Assembly (NCBI GenBank): GCA_021807675.1
Contig: JAKBCR010000009.1
Coordinates: forward strand, 1-49,893
Reading direction: 5' to 3'
Length of the DNA stretch: 49,893 bases
Source of the DNA: Pseudomonadota bacterium
Lineage (GTDB): Bacteria > Pseudomonadota > Gammaproteobacteria > Steroidobacterales > Steroidobacteraceae
The translations under genes and the position numbers were made by a program. Shown in pieces: positions 17,231 to 24,729 of this stretch (positions are counted from its first letter, which is position 1; every line of letters starts with the position of its first letter). Below the pieces are notes generated by a model, which saw nothing but the letters and a program-made list of their open reading frames with translations, made no database searches and was not told where the DNA came from.

Positions 17231-18421
17231 TCAGAGGTTACAGCACAGCCAAGCCGGCGGTAACTTCAGTCCGATCACCAGATCGGCCACATTGGTGCCG
17301 GTCGGGCCAGTGCGCACCAGCGCCTGCGCGGCGGCGAGCGCCGTGCCGGAGTCGGCCCGCGACAGATGATCGTCAGGGTCGAGTCCGGCCCGAGTCAGGC
17401 GCGCGCAGGTGTCGGCATCCACCAGGCCCCCGGCAGCATCGGTCGGGCCATCCGTCCCGTCAGTGCCCGCGGCAAGCAGCAGCAGCTGCGGATGGTCCGC
17501 GAGGAGCCGGGCGGCGGCGAGGGCGAGGTGTTGATTACGTCCCCCACGGCCCGGGTGCGGCGGCAGGCGCACCGTCGACTCCCCGCCCCAGACACGGACC
17601 TGCTTCTCGCCGAGCAGCAGCTCGCGGGTGAAGCGCTCGGCCAGGCACGTCGCGTCTCCTGCATAACGCTCACGGGCTGGTTCCACAGTCAGTCCCCGCA
17701 CCAATGCCGCCCTGGCGACACCCTGCACCGCCCGATCCACGGAGGCGATGACCTGGCGCTCGATGCGATCCGGGCCCCCGTGGGCCAGACCCAGCAGCCC
17801 GGAGCCGATCACCGCCGGGTCGTCCTCCGGCACGTCGGATATGAAGAGGGCCCGCGCCGCACGGCCGCCGAGCTGGGCTGCGAGGCGCCCACCCTTGATT
17901 CGCGAGAGACGGGAACGACTTGCGTTGAGCTCGCCGATCGGGACGCCCTCGGCAAGCCCCCGGACAGAGAGTCGCTCGAGCTCCTCGAGCGAGACGCCGG
18001 GCTCGAGCACCTCCACCAGACTCGAGGCGCCTCCGGAGATGAGAAAGAGCGGTGACACCGTCGATGGCAGATGGCTCACCCAGGCGAGGAGCCGCGCCCC
18101 CGCCGCGAGCGAGCGCTCGTCGGGGACCGGATGAGCGCTCTCGTAAGCTTCCACGCCGGCAAGCGAGAGGAGCTCCGGTGCGAGATGTCCGCTCTTCGTG
18201 ACGACCAACACGCGCTCGAGCGAGCGGCCCAGCGCATCGGCAGCCCCGAGTGCCATGGAGGCAGCCGCCTTGCCGACCGCGGCGGCCCAGACCGGCGCAC
18301 CGTTCCGTGCCGGTGGCCTCGCGAGCAGCGCTTCCCGCACGCAGCGCCGTCCCTCGACGCTGTCGAGCCCGGCCCGGAGCAGCTCGAGCAGGAGCGCGTG
18401 CCGCCTGTCGGCGGAGCTCAT
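17231..18421 (-). CDS. Glycerate 2-kinase (GckA/TtuD, MOFRL family)
   Basis: A 396-residue protein of the DUF4147-MOFRL family, which phosphorylates D-glycerate to 2-phosphoglycerate and was long annotated as hydroxypyruvate reductase. Characteristic stretches are VGKAAASMALGAADAL, FLISGGASSL, the SRLSRIKGGRLA segment, LFISDVPEDDPAVIGSG and the C-terminal GTDGTDGPTDAAGG. It is complete and in line with family length. It is first in the array glycerate kinase-Ser/Thr kinase-miaE. Confidence 0.9.
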   Translation of the reverse strand: MSSADRRHALLLELLRAGLDSVEGRRCVREALLARPPARNGAPVWAAAVGKAAASMALGAADALGRSLERVLVVTKSGHLAPELLSLAGVEAYESAHPVPDERSLAAGARLLAWVSHLPSTVSPLFLISGGASSLVEVLEPGVSLEELERLSVRGLAEGVPIGELNASRSRLSRIKGGRLAAQLGGRAARALFISDVPEDDPAVIGSGLLGLAHGGPDRIERQVIASVDRAVQGVARAALVRGLTVEPARERYAGDATCLAERFTRELLLGEKQVRVWGGESTVRLPPHPGRGGRNQHLALAAARLLADHPQLLLLAAGTDGTDGPTDAAGGLVDADTCARLTRAGLDPDDHLSRADSGTALAAAQALVRTGPTGTNVADLVIGLKLPPAWLCCNL

Positions 18422-18450
18422 CTTAGTTTCCCATCTTTGTGCGGCCCCGA

Positions 18451-18625
18451 ATCATGAAGCGGTACAACAGGGTGACCAGGCACACGGACGTGCCCCGCCG
18501 CCGCAGGGCGAGGCGGGGCTTTCAGCGAAGCACTGCTTCGCTCCGCCGAGCGAGCCGCGGGCAAAAAACCGCGCTTTTTGCTCGCGGCGCGCTGGGCCGG
18601 CCAGGAGGGCCGGATCCAGCGCTTC
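18451..18625 (-). repeat. Family-1 structured repeat, copy B (short core plus insert)
   Basis: The closing stem GCGCTGGGCCGGCC/GGCCGGATCCAGCGC spans a 5-nt loop only, so the three inner arms of full copies are missing. Next to it is the GCAAAAAACCGCGCTTTTTGC hairpin region (18561-18581) and a GGCAC/GTGCC hairpin near 18478. Compared with copy C it carries about 40 extra bases including the hairpin AGCGAAGCA/TGCTTCGCT. It forms a direct repeat with copy C; together they fill the 380-bp purF-glycerate kinase gap. Confidence 0.8.
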
Positions 18626-18660
18626 ATCCTGGTTCCCCATCGACCGGTGGTCGACCCCGA

Positions 18661-18798
18661 AACCATGAAGCGGCACGAACCCGGTGACCAGGCACACGGA
18701 CGTGCCCCGCCGCCGCAGGTGGCGGAGCCGCGGGCAAAAAACCGCGCTTTTTGCTCGCGGCGCGCTGGGCCGGCCAGGAGGGCCGGATCCAGCGCTTC
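18661..18798 (-). repeat. Family-1 structured repeat, copy C (directly after purF)
   Basis: Nearly identical to copy B without its insert. In the purF sense it begins GAAGCGCTGGATCC exactly 3 nt after the TGA. On that strand the segment CCGCG-AGCAAAAAG-CGCGG followed by six T residues is a canonical intrinsic-terminator shape, so this copy probably ends purF transcription. Confidence 0.85.
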
Positions 18799-18801
18799 AA
18801 A

Positions 18802-20307
18802 TCAAGAGGCGCGGATCACCTTGAGCCGCCGCCGCCCGCCGCTCAGCTTCTTCGCCTCGTCCGAGCGCTCGAGCTGCAGCCGCTCCAGGTACTCCGGGGT
18901 CACATCGCCGGTGACATACTCGCCGGAGAAACAGGAGGTATCGAAGTCCTCGATGCGCGCATCCTCGTGCTTGCAGGCAGCGATCAGGTCCTCGAGGTCC
19001 TGATAGATCAGCCAGTCGGCACCGATGAGCCGCGCCACCTCATCGACGCGCCGTCCGCTCGCGACGAGCTCGCGCGCAGCCGGCATGTCGATGCCGTAGA
19101 CGTTGGGAAAGCGCACCGGCGGCGCCGCGGAGGCGAAATAGACCTTGCGCGCGCCGGCCTCGCGCGCAAGCTCGATGATCTGCGCGGAGGTCGTGCCGCG
19201 CACGATGGAGTCATCGACCAGCAGCACGTTCTTGCCGCGGAACTCCAGGTCGATGGCATTGAGCTTGCGGCGCACCGACTTCTGGCGCTCCTCCTGGCCC
19301 GGCATGATGAAGGTGCGGCCGATGTAACGGTTCTTGATGAAGCCTTCCCGGTACTTGAGCCCGAGCCGCTGCGCGAGCTGCAAGGCGCTCGTCCGGCTGG
19401 TGTCCGGAATCGGAATCACGACGTCGATGTCGTGGTTCGCGCGCTCGCGCAGGATCTTCTCCGCCAGCCGGTCGCCCATGCGCATGCGCGCGCGATACAC
19501 GGAGATGTTGTCGATCTTCGAGTCCGGGCGGGCGAAATAGACGTACTCGAATATGCAGGGAGTATGGCGCACGCTCACCACGCATTGATGCGAATGCAGC
19601 CGCCCGCCCTCGTCGATGAACACGGCCTCGCCCGGGGCGATGTCGCGCACCATGCGGAAGGAGAGGCTGTCGAGTGCGACGCTCTCCGAGGCGAGCATCC
19701 ACTCCGGCCCGCGCGGGGTATCGCGCTGCCCGAGGACGAGAGGACGGATGCCGTTGGGATCGCGAAAGCCGAGAATACCGTGCCCGATGACCATCGCGAC
19801 CACGGCGTAGCCGCCGCGGCAGCGGCGATAGACCGCGTTCAGCGCCGCAAACACGTCGGCCGGAGTGATGCGCGGAGTGCCTATGCGTTGCAGCTCAGAG
19901 GCGAAAACATTCAGCAGCACCTCCGAGTCGGAAGTCGTATTGAGATGCCGCCGGTCCTCACGGATCAGCACCTCGGCGAGCTCCGTGGCGTTGGTGAGGT
20001 TGCCGTTGTGCGCGAGGCAGATGCCGTAGGGCGAGTTGACGTAGAACGGCTGCGCTTCCGAGGCGCTCTCGCAGCCCGCCGTGGGATAGCGGACGTGGCC
20101 GATGCCGGCATTTCCCTTCAGCTCGAGCATGTGCTGTTGCTGGAAGACATCACGCACGAGCCCGCGGCCCTTTCGCACGCAGAGCCCCCCGTCTCCGTAG
20201 GTCGCGATGCCGGCGGCATCCTGGCCGCGATGCTGCAGCACCGTCAGCGCATCATAAATGCGCTGGTGCACCGCGCTCGTTCCGAGGACACCGACGATTC
20301 CGCACAT
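18802..20307 (-). CDS. purF: Amidophosphoribosyltransferase
   Basis: First committed enzyme of purine synthesis (PRPP plus glutamine to phosphoribosylamine). The N-terminal nucleophile Cys2 is in MCGIVGV, with no propeptide. The class II glutaminase domain shows HNGNLTN and DSEVLL; the PRTase domain shows the PRPP loop [14 protein letters not shown]. Length is 501 residues, as in E. coli. It starts 4 bp after the cvpA stop, the usual cvpA-purF operon. The stop is followed by repeat copies C and B. Confidence 0.96.
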   Translation of the reverse strand: MCGIVGVLGTSAVHQRIYDALTVLQHRGQDAAGIATYGDGGLCVRKGRGLVRDVFQQQHMLELKGNAGIGHVRYPTAGCESASEAQPFYVNSPYGICLAHNGNLTNATELAEVLIREDRRHLNTTSDSEVLLNVFASELQRIGTPRITPADVFAALNAVYRRCRGGYAVVAMVIGHGILGFRDPNGIRPLVLGQRDTPRGPEWMLASESVALDSLSFRMVRDIAPGEAVFIDEGGRLHSHQCVVSVRHTPCIFEYVYFARPDSKIDNISVYRARMRMGDRLAEKILRERANHDIDVVIPIPDTSRTSALQLAQRLGLKYREGFIKNRYIGRTFIMPGQEERQKSVRRKLNAIDLEFRGKNVLLVDDSIVRGTTSAQIIELAREAGARKVYFASAAPPVRFPNVYGIDMPAARELVASGRRVDEVARLIGADWLIYQDLEDLIAACKHEDARIEDFDTSCFSGEYVTGDVTPEYLERLQLERSDEAKKLSGGRRRLKVIRAS

Positions 20308-20311
20308 GGTC

Positions 20312-20788
20312 CTACCTCAAAGAGCCCGCGCCGACCAGCACACGCAGACCGTTGGCCACCGAGTTACCGTAGGGAAGCAGCATGGAATGGCGCCACCAGG
20401 CTTCGCCATCGAGCTTGAGCAGCTGCCCCAGGATGACGAACACCCCGATCAGCACCACCCCGCGCGCCGCACCGAATAGAAATCCGAGGAAGCGGTCCAT
20501 GCCGCTGAAGATCGAGAGGCGCACGTAGTGCCCCACGATGGCGCCGAGACCCGCTCCGAAGAGCAGGATGAGCGCGACGATGATGACGCGCGCCGCCCAG
20601 GGCCGCACGTCGCTCGCCGCAAGGAGCCCGCCGAGATGCGGCTCGATCAGCGCCGAGAAATGCCATGCGACGAAGAGCGCCAGGATCCAGGTGCCGAGGG
20701 CAATCGCCTCGCGTAGAAAGCCGCGGACGGCACCCACGATCGCCGACAGTACGATGGCGGTGATCACCACATAATCGGCTATGTTCAT
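20312..20788 (-). CDS. cvpA: CvpA family inner-membrane protein
   Basis: A 158-residue membrane protein with four hydrophobic segments (about 5-25, 30-45, 65-87, 103-122), starting [29 protein letters not shown], a typical CvpA N-terminus. It belongs to the colicin V production family, whose exact biochemical role is unsettled. It is directly upstream of purF, as in many gammaproteobacteria. The start is ATG at 20788. Confidence 0.92.
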   Translation of the reverse strand: MNIADYVVITAIVLSAIVGAVRGFLREAIALGTWILALFVAWHFSALIEPHLGGLLAASDVRPWAARVIIVALILLFGAGLGAIVGHYVRLSIFSGMDRFLGFLFGAARGVVLIGVFVILGQLLKLDGEAWWRHSMLLPYGNSVANGLRVLVGAGSLR

Positions 20789-20878
20789 GCGACTGGCTGT
20801 GGCGAGGACGCCCCGGGAACCCCTCAGGGAAGCGCGGCGGATTGTACAAGACAGCTCTGCCTATCGCTCGGGAACCCA

Positions 20879-21634
20879 TCACCCTACCGGCAGCAGCTCG
20901 CCACGATGCCCGAGGGCTCGCAGGCGGGCGGCAAGGCGCAGCGCGCCGGCGCGATCGGGCGCGGGGCCGGCGCGTACCCGCCAGAGAATGCGGGAGTCCG
21001 CCCGTACCGGGGACACCGACATGCGAAAGCCCTTCGCCTCGAGCAGGCGTGCCAAGCGGACGGCGTTCTCATGGTCGGCAAAGCTGCCAAGCTGCACCAC
21101 CCAGCCCCGGGACAAAGTAGAAGAACGGGCCTTTCGCACTGCCCGATGTGCGGCCGGCTTCGCAACTTGCAAGCCTTGGCCGGGCCGGGCGGTGCGCTTC
21201 ACACGGCGCGGCGCGGGAGCGCGAGATGCCGGATGCACAGGGAGCACCGCAGGCACAGGGGCCATCGCATGCCCGGGGCCGGTGCTCTCCAAGGGCTTCT
21301 GCACCGGTTCCTGCGCAGGGCGCTTCCGGGAGCTCGCCAGCGAGCTTGCCGCAAGGCCGTGCGCGGCGCGGTGAGGAGAGGCCTTCGCGGGCTGCGCCGG
21401 TGCGGTCGATGGGGCACCGGCGCCTGGGGCGGGCGGTGCCGCTGCGAGTGTCAGGGTATAGGTTCGCAAGGGCGGCTGCGCGGATACCGGCGCGGCCGGT
21501 ACGCCTGGGGCAGAGGCGGCAGTCGAAGAGGCATCCGGCACTGACGTCATCCGGATCGGCCCGGTCAGGAGCTCCGGAACCAACAGCACCATCAGCGCCA
21601 CGAGAATGATGGCGCCCGTCAGTCGCTCTTTCAC
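20879..21634 (-). CDS. SPOR-domain membrane protein (DedD-like)
   Basis: A 251-residue bitopic protein: VKERLTGAIILVALMVLLVPELL is a short cytoplasmic start plus one membrane helix. A Pro/Ala-rich periplasmic linker of about 140 residues follows, then a C-terminal SPOR domain (GWVVQLGSFADHENAVRLARLLEAKGF ... RVRAGPAPDRAGA) that binds denuded septal peptidoglycan. I chose the GTG at 21634, which overlaps the folC TGA as GTGA and gives the family N-terminus; a longer GTG start at 21658 is possible. In the folC-dedD-cvpA position, consistent with a division role. Confidence 0.85.
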   Translation of the reverse strand: MKERLTGAIILVALMVLLVPELLTGPIRMTSVPDASSTAASAPGVPAAPVSAQPPLRTYTLTLAAAPPAPGAGAPSTAPAQPAKASPHRAAHGLAASSLASSRKRPAQEPVQKPLESTGPGHAMAPVPAVLPVHPASRAPAPRRVKRTARPGQGLQVAKPAAHRAVRKARSSTLSRGWVVQLGSFADHENAVRLARLLEAKGFRMSVSPVRADSRILWRVRAGPAPDRAGALRLAARLRALGHRGELLPVG

Positions 21635-22944
21635 GATGCTGAGTATACCCCAAGCCACTCGAGCGCCGGGCCCACCGTGTGCACGGAGCCGCAGACGACC
21701 ACACGATCTCCCGGGCTCGCGGCGGCAAGCGCCGCCTCACAGCCCTCGCGCACCGAGCCGGCAAGGGTCGGGTCACGCACGATGGGCTCGAGACGCCGGG
21801 ACAGCTCCGCCGCGCAGATCCCGCGCGGACCGTCCAAGCCGCAGAGGAACCAACGATCCAACACGGGCGCGAGCGCCTTCGCGATCGCCGGGGCGTCCTT
21901 GTCGCCGAGAATCCCCATGACGGCGAGCGTCCGTCCCCGACACGGCCGCTCCCTGAGCTGGGAGGCCAACACCTCGGCGGCGGGCGGGTTGTGCGCGATG
22001 TCGAGGATCCATTCGACCCGCCCGGGCACGATCTGGAAACGGCCCGCGAGCCGCACGCGGCGCAGCGCCTCGGCAACGGTGCTTTCATCGAGCGCCGCCA
22101 GGGCCCGCCCGGCCGCGGTGGACCGCCGCGCGTTGCCCGCAAGCGACTCGAGCGCCGCGAGCGCCGTGGCCGCGTTGCGGTACTGAATCGAGCCGGCGAG
22201 AGCCGAGGGCGGCAGATCGGTCAGGCTGAGGCGGGCCCCCCGGTAGCTCCAGCGCCCCGGCTCCACCCGCCAGCTGAAATCCCTCTCGGCCACGATCGGC
22301 ACGGCCCCGAGGCGCGCGATCGCGGCGTACACGCTCTGCGGCATGTGCTCCGTGCCGAGCACCGCCGGCCGGCCGGAGCGAAAGATGCCAGCTTTTTCCG
22401 CCCCGATCTCTTCCAGGGTCTCTCCCAGCCAATCGCGATGATCGAAGCCGATCGAGCAGACCACCGACACGTCCGCATCGATGAGATTGGTCGCATCGAG
22501 GCGCCCTCCGAGCCCCACCTCGAGCAGCGCCAGATCGACGCCGCGGTCCGCAAAGAGCTGCAGCGCCGCGAGCGTGTTGTATTCGAAGAAGGTGAGAGTG
22601 GTAGTACCGCGCGCCGCCTCGATGCGCTCGAACGCCGCGACGATCGCCGCATCGTCGGCCTCCACGCCGTCAATGCGGATACGCTCGTTGTAGCGCAGAA
22701 AGTGCGGCGAGGTGAAAAGCCCGACCGATTGTCCCGCGGCGAGCCACAACGCCTCGAGATGCGCCGCGGTGGAGCCTTTGCCATTCGTGCCGCCGACCGT
22801 GATGACCGCGGATTTCGGCCGGTCGAGCCCGAGCCGCCGGGCCACGCTCGCGACACGCGCGAGCCCGAGGTCGATCGACCTCGGATGGGCCGCCTCCTGT
22901 AGCGCCAGCCAGTCTGCGAGCGACCGCGCCATGGGACTCGTCAT
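21631..22944 (-). CDS. folC: Bifunctional dihydrofolate/folylpolyglutamate synthase
   Basis: Mur-ligase-like ATPase of 437 residues that adds glutamate to dihydropteroate and then to folates. The P-loop is VGGTNGKGST; the substrate and Mg sites are SPHFLRYNERIRI, LEVGLGGRLDATN and FDHRDWLGETLEEIGAEKAGI; the C-terminal domain shows DIAHNPPAA. It lies between accD and the SPOR gene, the usual order, and overlaps the SPOR start by 4 bp. Confidence 0.95.
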   Translation of the reverse strand: MTSPMARSLADWLALQEAAHPRSIDLGLARVASVARRLGLDRPKSAVITVGGTNGKGSTAAHLEALWLAAGQSVGLFTSPHFLRYNERIRIDGVEADDAAIVAAFERIEAARGTTTLTFFEYNTLAALQLFADRGVDLALLEVGLGGRLDATNLIDADVSVVCSIGFDHRDWLGETLEEIGAEKAGIFRSGRPAVLGTEHMPQSVYAAIARLGAVPIVAERDFSWRVEPGRWSYRGARLSLTDLPPSALAGSIQYRNAATALAALESLAGNARRSTAAGRALAALDESTVAEALRRVRLAGRFQIVPGRVEWILDIAHNPPAAEVLASQLRERPCRGRTLAVMGILGDKDAPAIAKALAPVLDRWFLCGLDGPRGICAAELSRRLEPIVRDPTLAGSVREGCEAALAAASPGDRVVVCGSVHTVGPALEWLGVYSAS

Positions 22945-22963
22945 GCGCTGCGCGCAGGTCTTA

Positions 22964-22992
22964 ACGGGGTTCGCTCTACGAGCGAACCCCGT
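22964..22992 (-). promoter_or_regulatory. Hairpin with the accD stop codon in its loop
   Basis: ACGGGGTTCGCT (22964-22975) and AGCGAACCCCGT (22981-22992) are perfect 12-bp arms around the 5-nt loop CTACG. The accD stop (TAG on the minus strand, 22976-22978) is inside the loop, so one arm is the end of the accD coding sequence. No T-run follows. It sits 20 bp upstream of folC and may modulate accD-folC coupling or mRNA ends. Confidence 0.6.
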
Positions 22993-23854
22993 CCATGGAG
23001 GGCGTCGGATGCTTCAATAACATTCGGAGGAGTGAGGCGATCCGCTCACGCATGTCGCGGCGGTCGACGATCATGTCGAGCGCACCGTGATCGAGCAGGA
23101 ACTCGCTGCGCTGGAATCCCTCGGGAAGCGTCTCGCGCACTGTCTGTTGGATCACCCGCGGGCCCGCGAAGCCGATGAGCGCGCGCGGCTCTGCGAGGTT
23201 GAGGTCACCGAGCATCGCCAGGCTCGCGGAGACGCCACCGGTGGTCGGGTCGGTCATGACGGACACGAACGGCAGGTGCGCCTGCGCGAGTTGCGAGAGC
23301 GCCGCGGCGGTCTTGGCCATCTGCAGCAGCGAGTAGAGCGCCTCCTGCATGCGGGCGCCACCGCTCGCCGTGAAGCAGATCAGAGGCTTGCCATGCTCGA
23401 TGCAGTGGTCGGCGGCGCGCTTGAAGCGCTCGCCGACGACCGAGCCCATGGAGCCGCCGAGAAACTGAAACTCGAACGCGCAAGCCACCACCGGCAGCTT
23501 CTCGAGCGTGCCGGCGAGCACGATCAGCGCATCGGTCTCCCCCGTCGCCTTCTGCGCTTGGGCAAGGCGGTCCTTGTAGCGCTTGCTGTCGCGGAACTTC
23601 AGCGGATCCTCGGGAGCGAGCCGCTTCCCGAGCTCGTCGGTGGAGGCCGGATCGAGAAAGCGCTCGAGGCGCTCGCGCCCGCCGATCCTCATGTGATGGC
23701 TGCACTTCGGACATACGTACAGGTTGCGCTCGAGCTCGGCGCGGTATAGCACGGCATCGCACGCCGGACACTTGATCCATAGGCCCTCGGGCACCGAGCG
23801 GGTACGGCGCTCGGTCTTGATGCGCGAGGGCATGATCTTCTCGAACCAGGACAT
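22976..23854 (-). CDS. accD: Acetyl-CoA carboxylase carboxyltransferase beta subunit
   Basis: A 292-residue subunit that with AccA transfers carboxyl from biotin to acetyl-CoA to make malonyl-CoA. The N-terminal four-Cys zinc ribbon is visible (CPAC at 34-37 and CPKC at 53-56). The crotonase-fold core has [21 protein letters not shown] and [29 protein letters not shown]. Length fits the family. It is followed by folC; trpF, often found near truA-accD, is absent here. Confidence 0.96.
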   Translation of the reverse strand: MSWFEKIMPSRIKTERRTRSVPEGLWIKCPACDAVLYRAELERNLYVCPKCSHHMRIGGRERLERFLDPASTDELGKRLAPEDPLKFRDSKRYKDRLAQAQKATGETDALIVLAGTLEKLPVVACAFEFQFLGGSMGSVVGERFKRAADHCIEHGKPLICFTASGGARMQEALYSLLQMAKTAAALSQLAQAHLPFVSVMTDPTTGGVSASLAMLGDLNLAEPRALIGFAGPRVIQQTVRETLPEGFQRSEFLLDHGALDMIVDRRDMRERIASLLRMLLKHPTPSMDGVRS

Positions 23855-23916
23855 GAGAGGCGCCTAGCGTGGAAATCCAGCGGTGATGATAGCCGAAGCA
23901 GCGGCTTGCGCCGTCG

Positions 23917-24729
23917 CTATGCTCCCCCGCCGAGACCCCCATCGCCGAGGTCGATCGCCGCGCTTGAGGACGGAGGGGGGATCAGGAAAGCGGCCGGGTA
24001 GCGGACGTACCAGAGGTAGAGGCCATCCGCGGGCGCGGTGGGGGCACTCGAACGGCGGTCGCGTCCCGCAAGCACCTCCGTGGCCCAGGCCGGTGGCGCC
24101 TCACCCTTGCCGATCCGGATGAGAAGCCCGGCGATGTTGCGCACCATGTGGTGAAGGAAGGCGTTGGCCGTGGCCTCGATCGCGATCCAGTCGCCTTGCC
24201 GCGCGACGGTCAGCCGCTCCATGCGGCGGATCGGCGATTTCGCCTGGCATTCGGCGGCGCGGAAGGCGCTGAAGTCGTGCTCGCCCTCGAGCGCCGCGGC
24301 CGCGCATGCCATCCGCTCGGCATCGAGCGGTCGGTGGACCCATGTTGCCCGATTTGCGAGCAGGCCCGAGCGGGAGGCACGATTGAAGATGAGGTACCGG
24401 TACGTGCGCGCCTGCGCCGAATAGCGCGCGTGAAAGTGCGCGGGCACCGGCCGCGCCCAGGAGATGCTGATATCGCGCGGCAGCTCGGAGTTGGCGCCGA
24501 GCATCCATGCCCGCATGCCGCGGCTCGCGGCCGTATCGAAATGCGCCACCTGGCCGCGGGCGTGGACCCCCGCATCGGTCCTGCCGGCGCAGACGAGACT
24601 CACTGCTTCGGCCGCCACCTTGCCGAGGGCGTCCTCGGCGAGCATCTGCACCGAGTCCGCCGAGCGCTGACTCTGCCAGCCGGCGTAGCGCGTTCCCTGG
24701 TACTCGAGGCCGACCGCGATCCGCGTCAA
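23917..24729 (-). CDS. truA: tRNA pseudouridine(38-40) synthase
   Basis: A 270-residue enzyme that makes pseudouridine at positions 38-40 of tRNA anticodon arms. The catalytic Asp is in CAGRTDAGVHA; YRYLIFNR and FLHHMVRNIAG are further family motifs. The frame opens with TTG at 24729, overlapping the fimV TGA as TTGA. There is no ATG that would keep the family N-terminus (RIAVGLEYQGTRYAGWQ), so TTG is the likely start and translation is coupled to fimV. Confidence 0.94.
   Translation of the reverse strand: MTRIAVGLEYQGTRYAGWQSQRSADSVQMLAEDALGKVAAEAVSLVCAGRTDAGVHARGQVAHFDTAASRGMRAWMLGANSELPRDISISWARPVPAHFHARYSAQARTYRYLIFNRASRSGLLANRATWVHRPLDAERMACAAAALEGEHDFSAFRAAECQAKSPIRRMERLTVARQGDWIAIEATANAFLHHMVRNIAGLLIRIGKGEAPPAWATEVLAGRDRRSSAPTAPADGLYLWYVRYPAAFLIPPPSSSAAIDLGDGGLGGGA

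Noticed and set aside
18451-18798. Tandem direct repeats that could suggest a CRISPR array
   Set aside because: Only two units of unequal length, each internally palindromic and related to dispersed copies elsewhere; no regular spacers and no cas genes.
18751-20418. 555-codon plus-strand frame
   Set aside because: Antisense to purF, which carries all catalytic motifs; the translation is low-complexity Arg/His/Ala-rich and resembles no protein.
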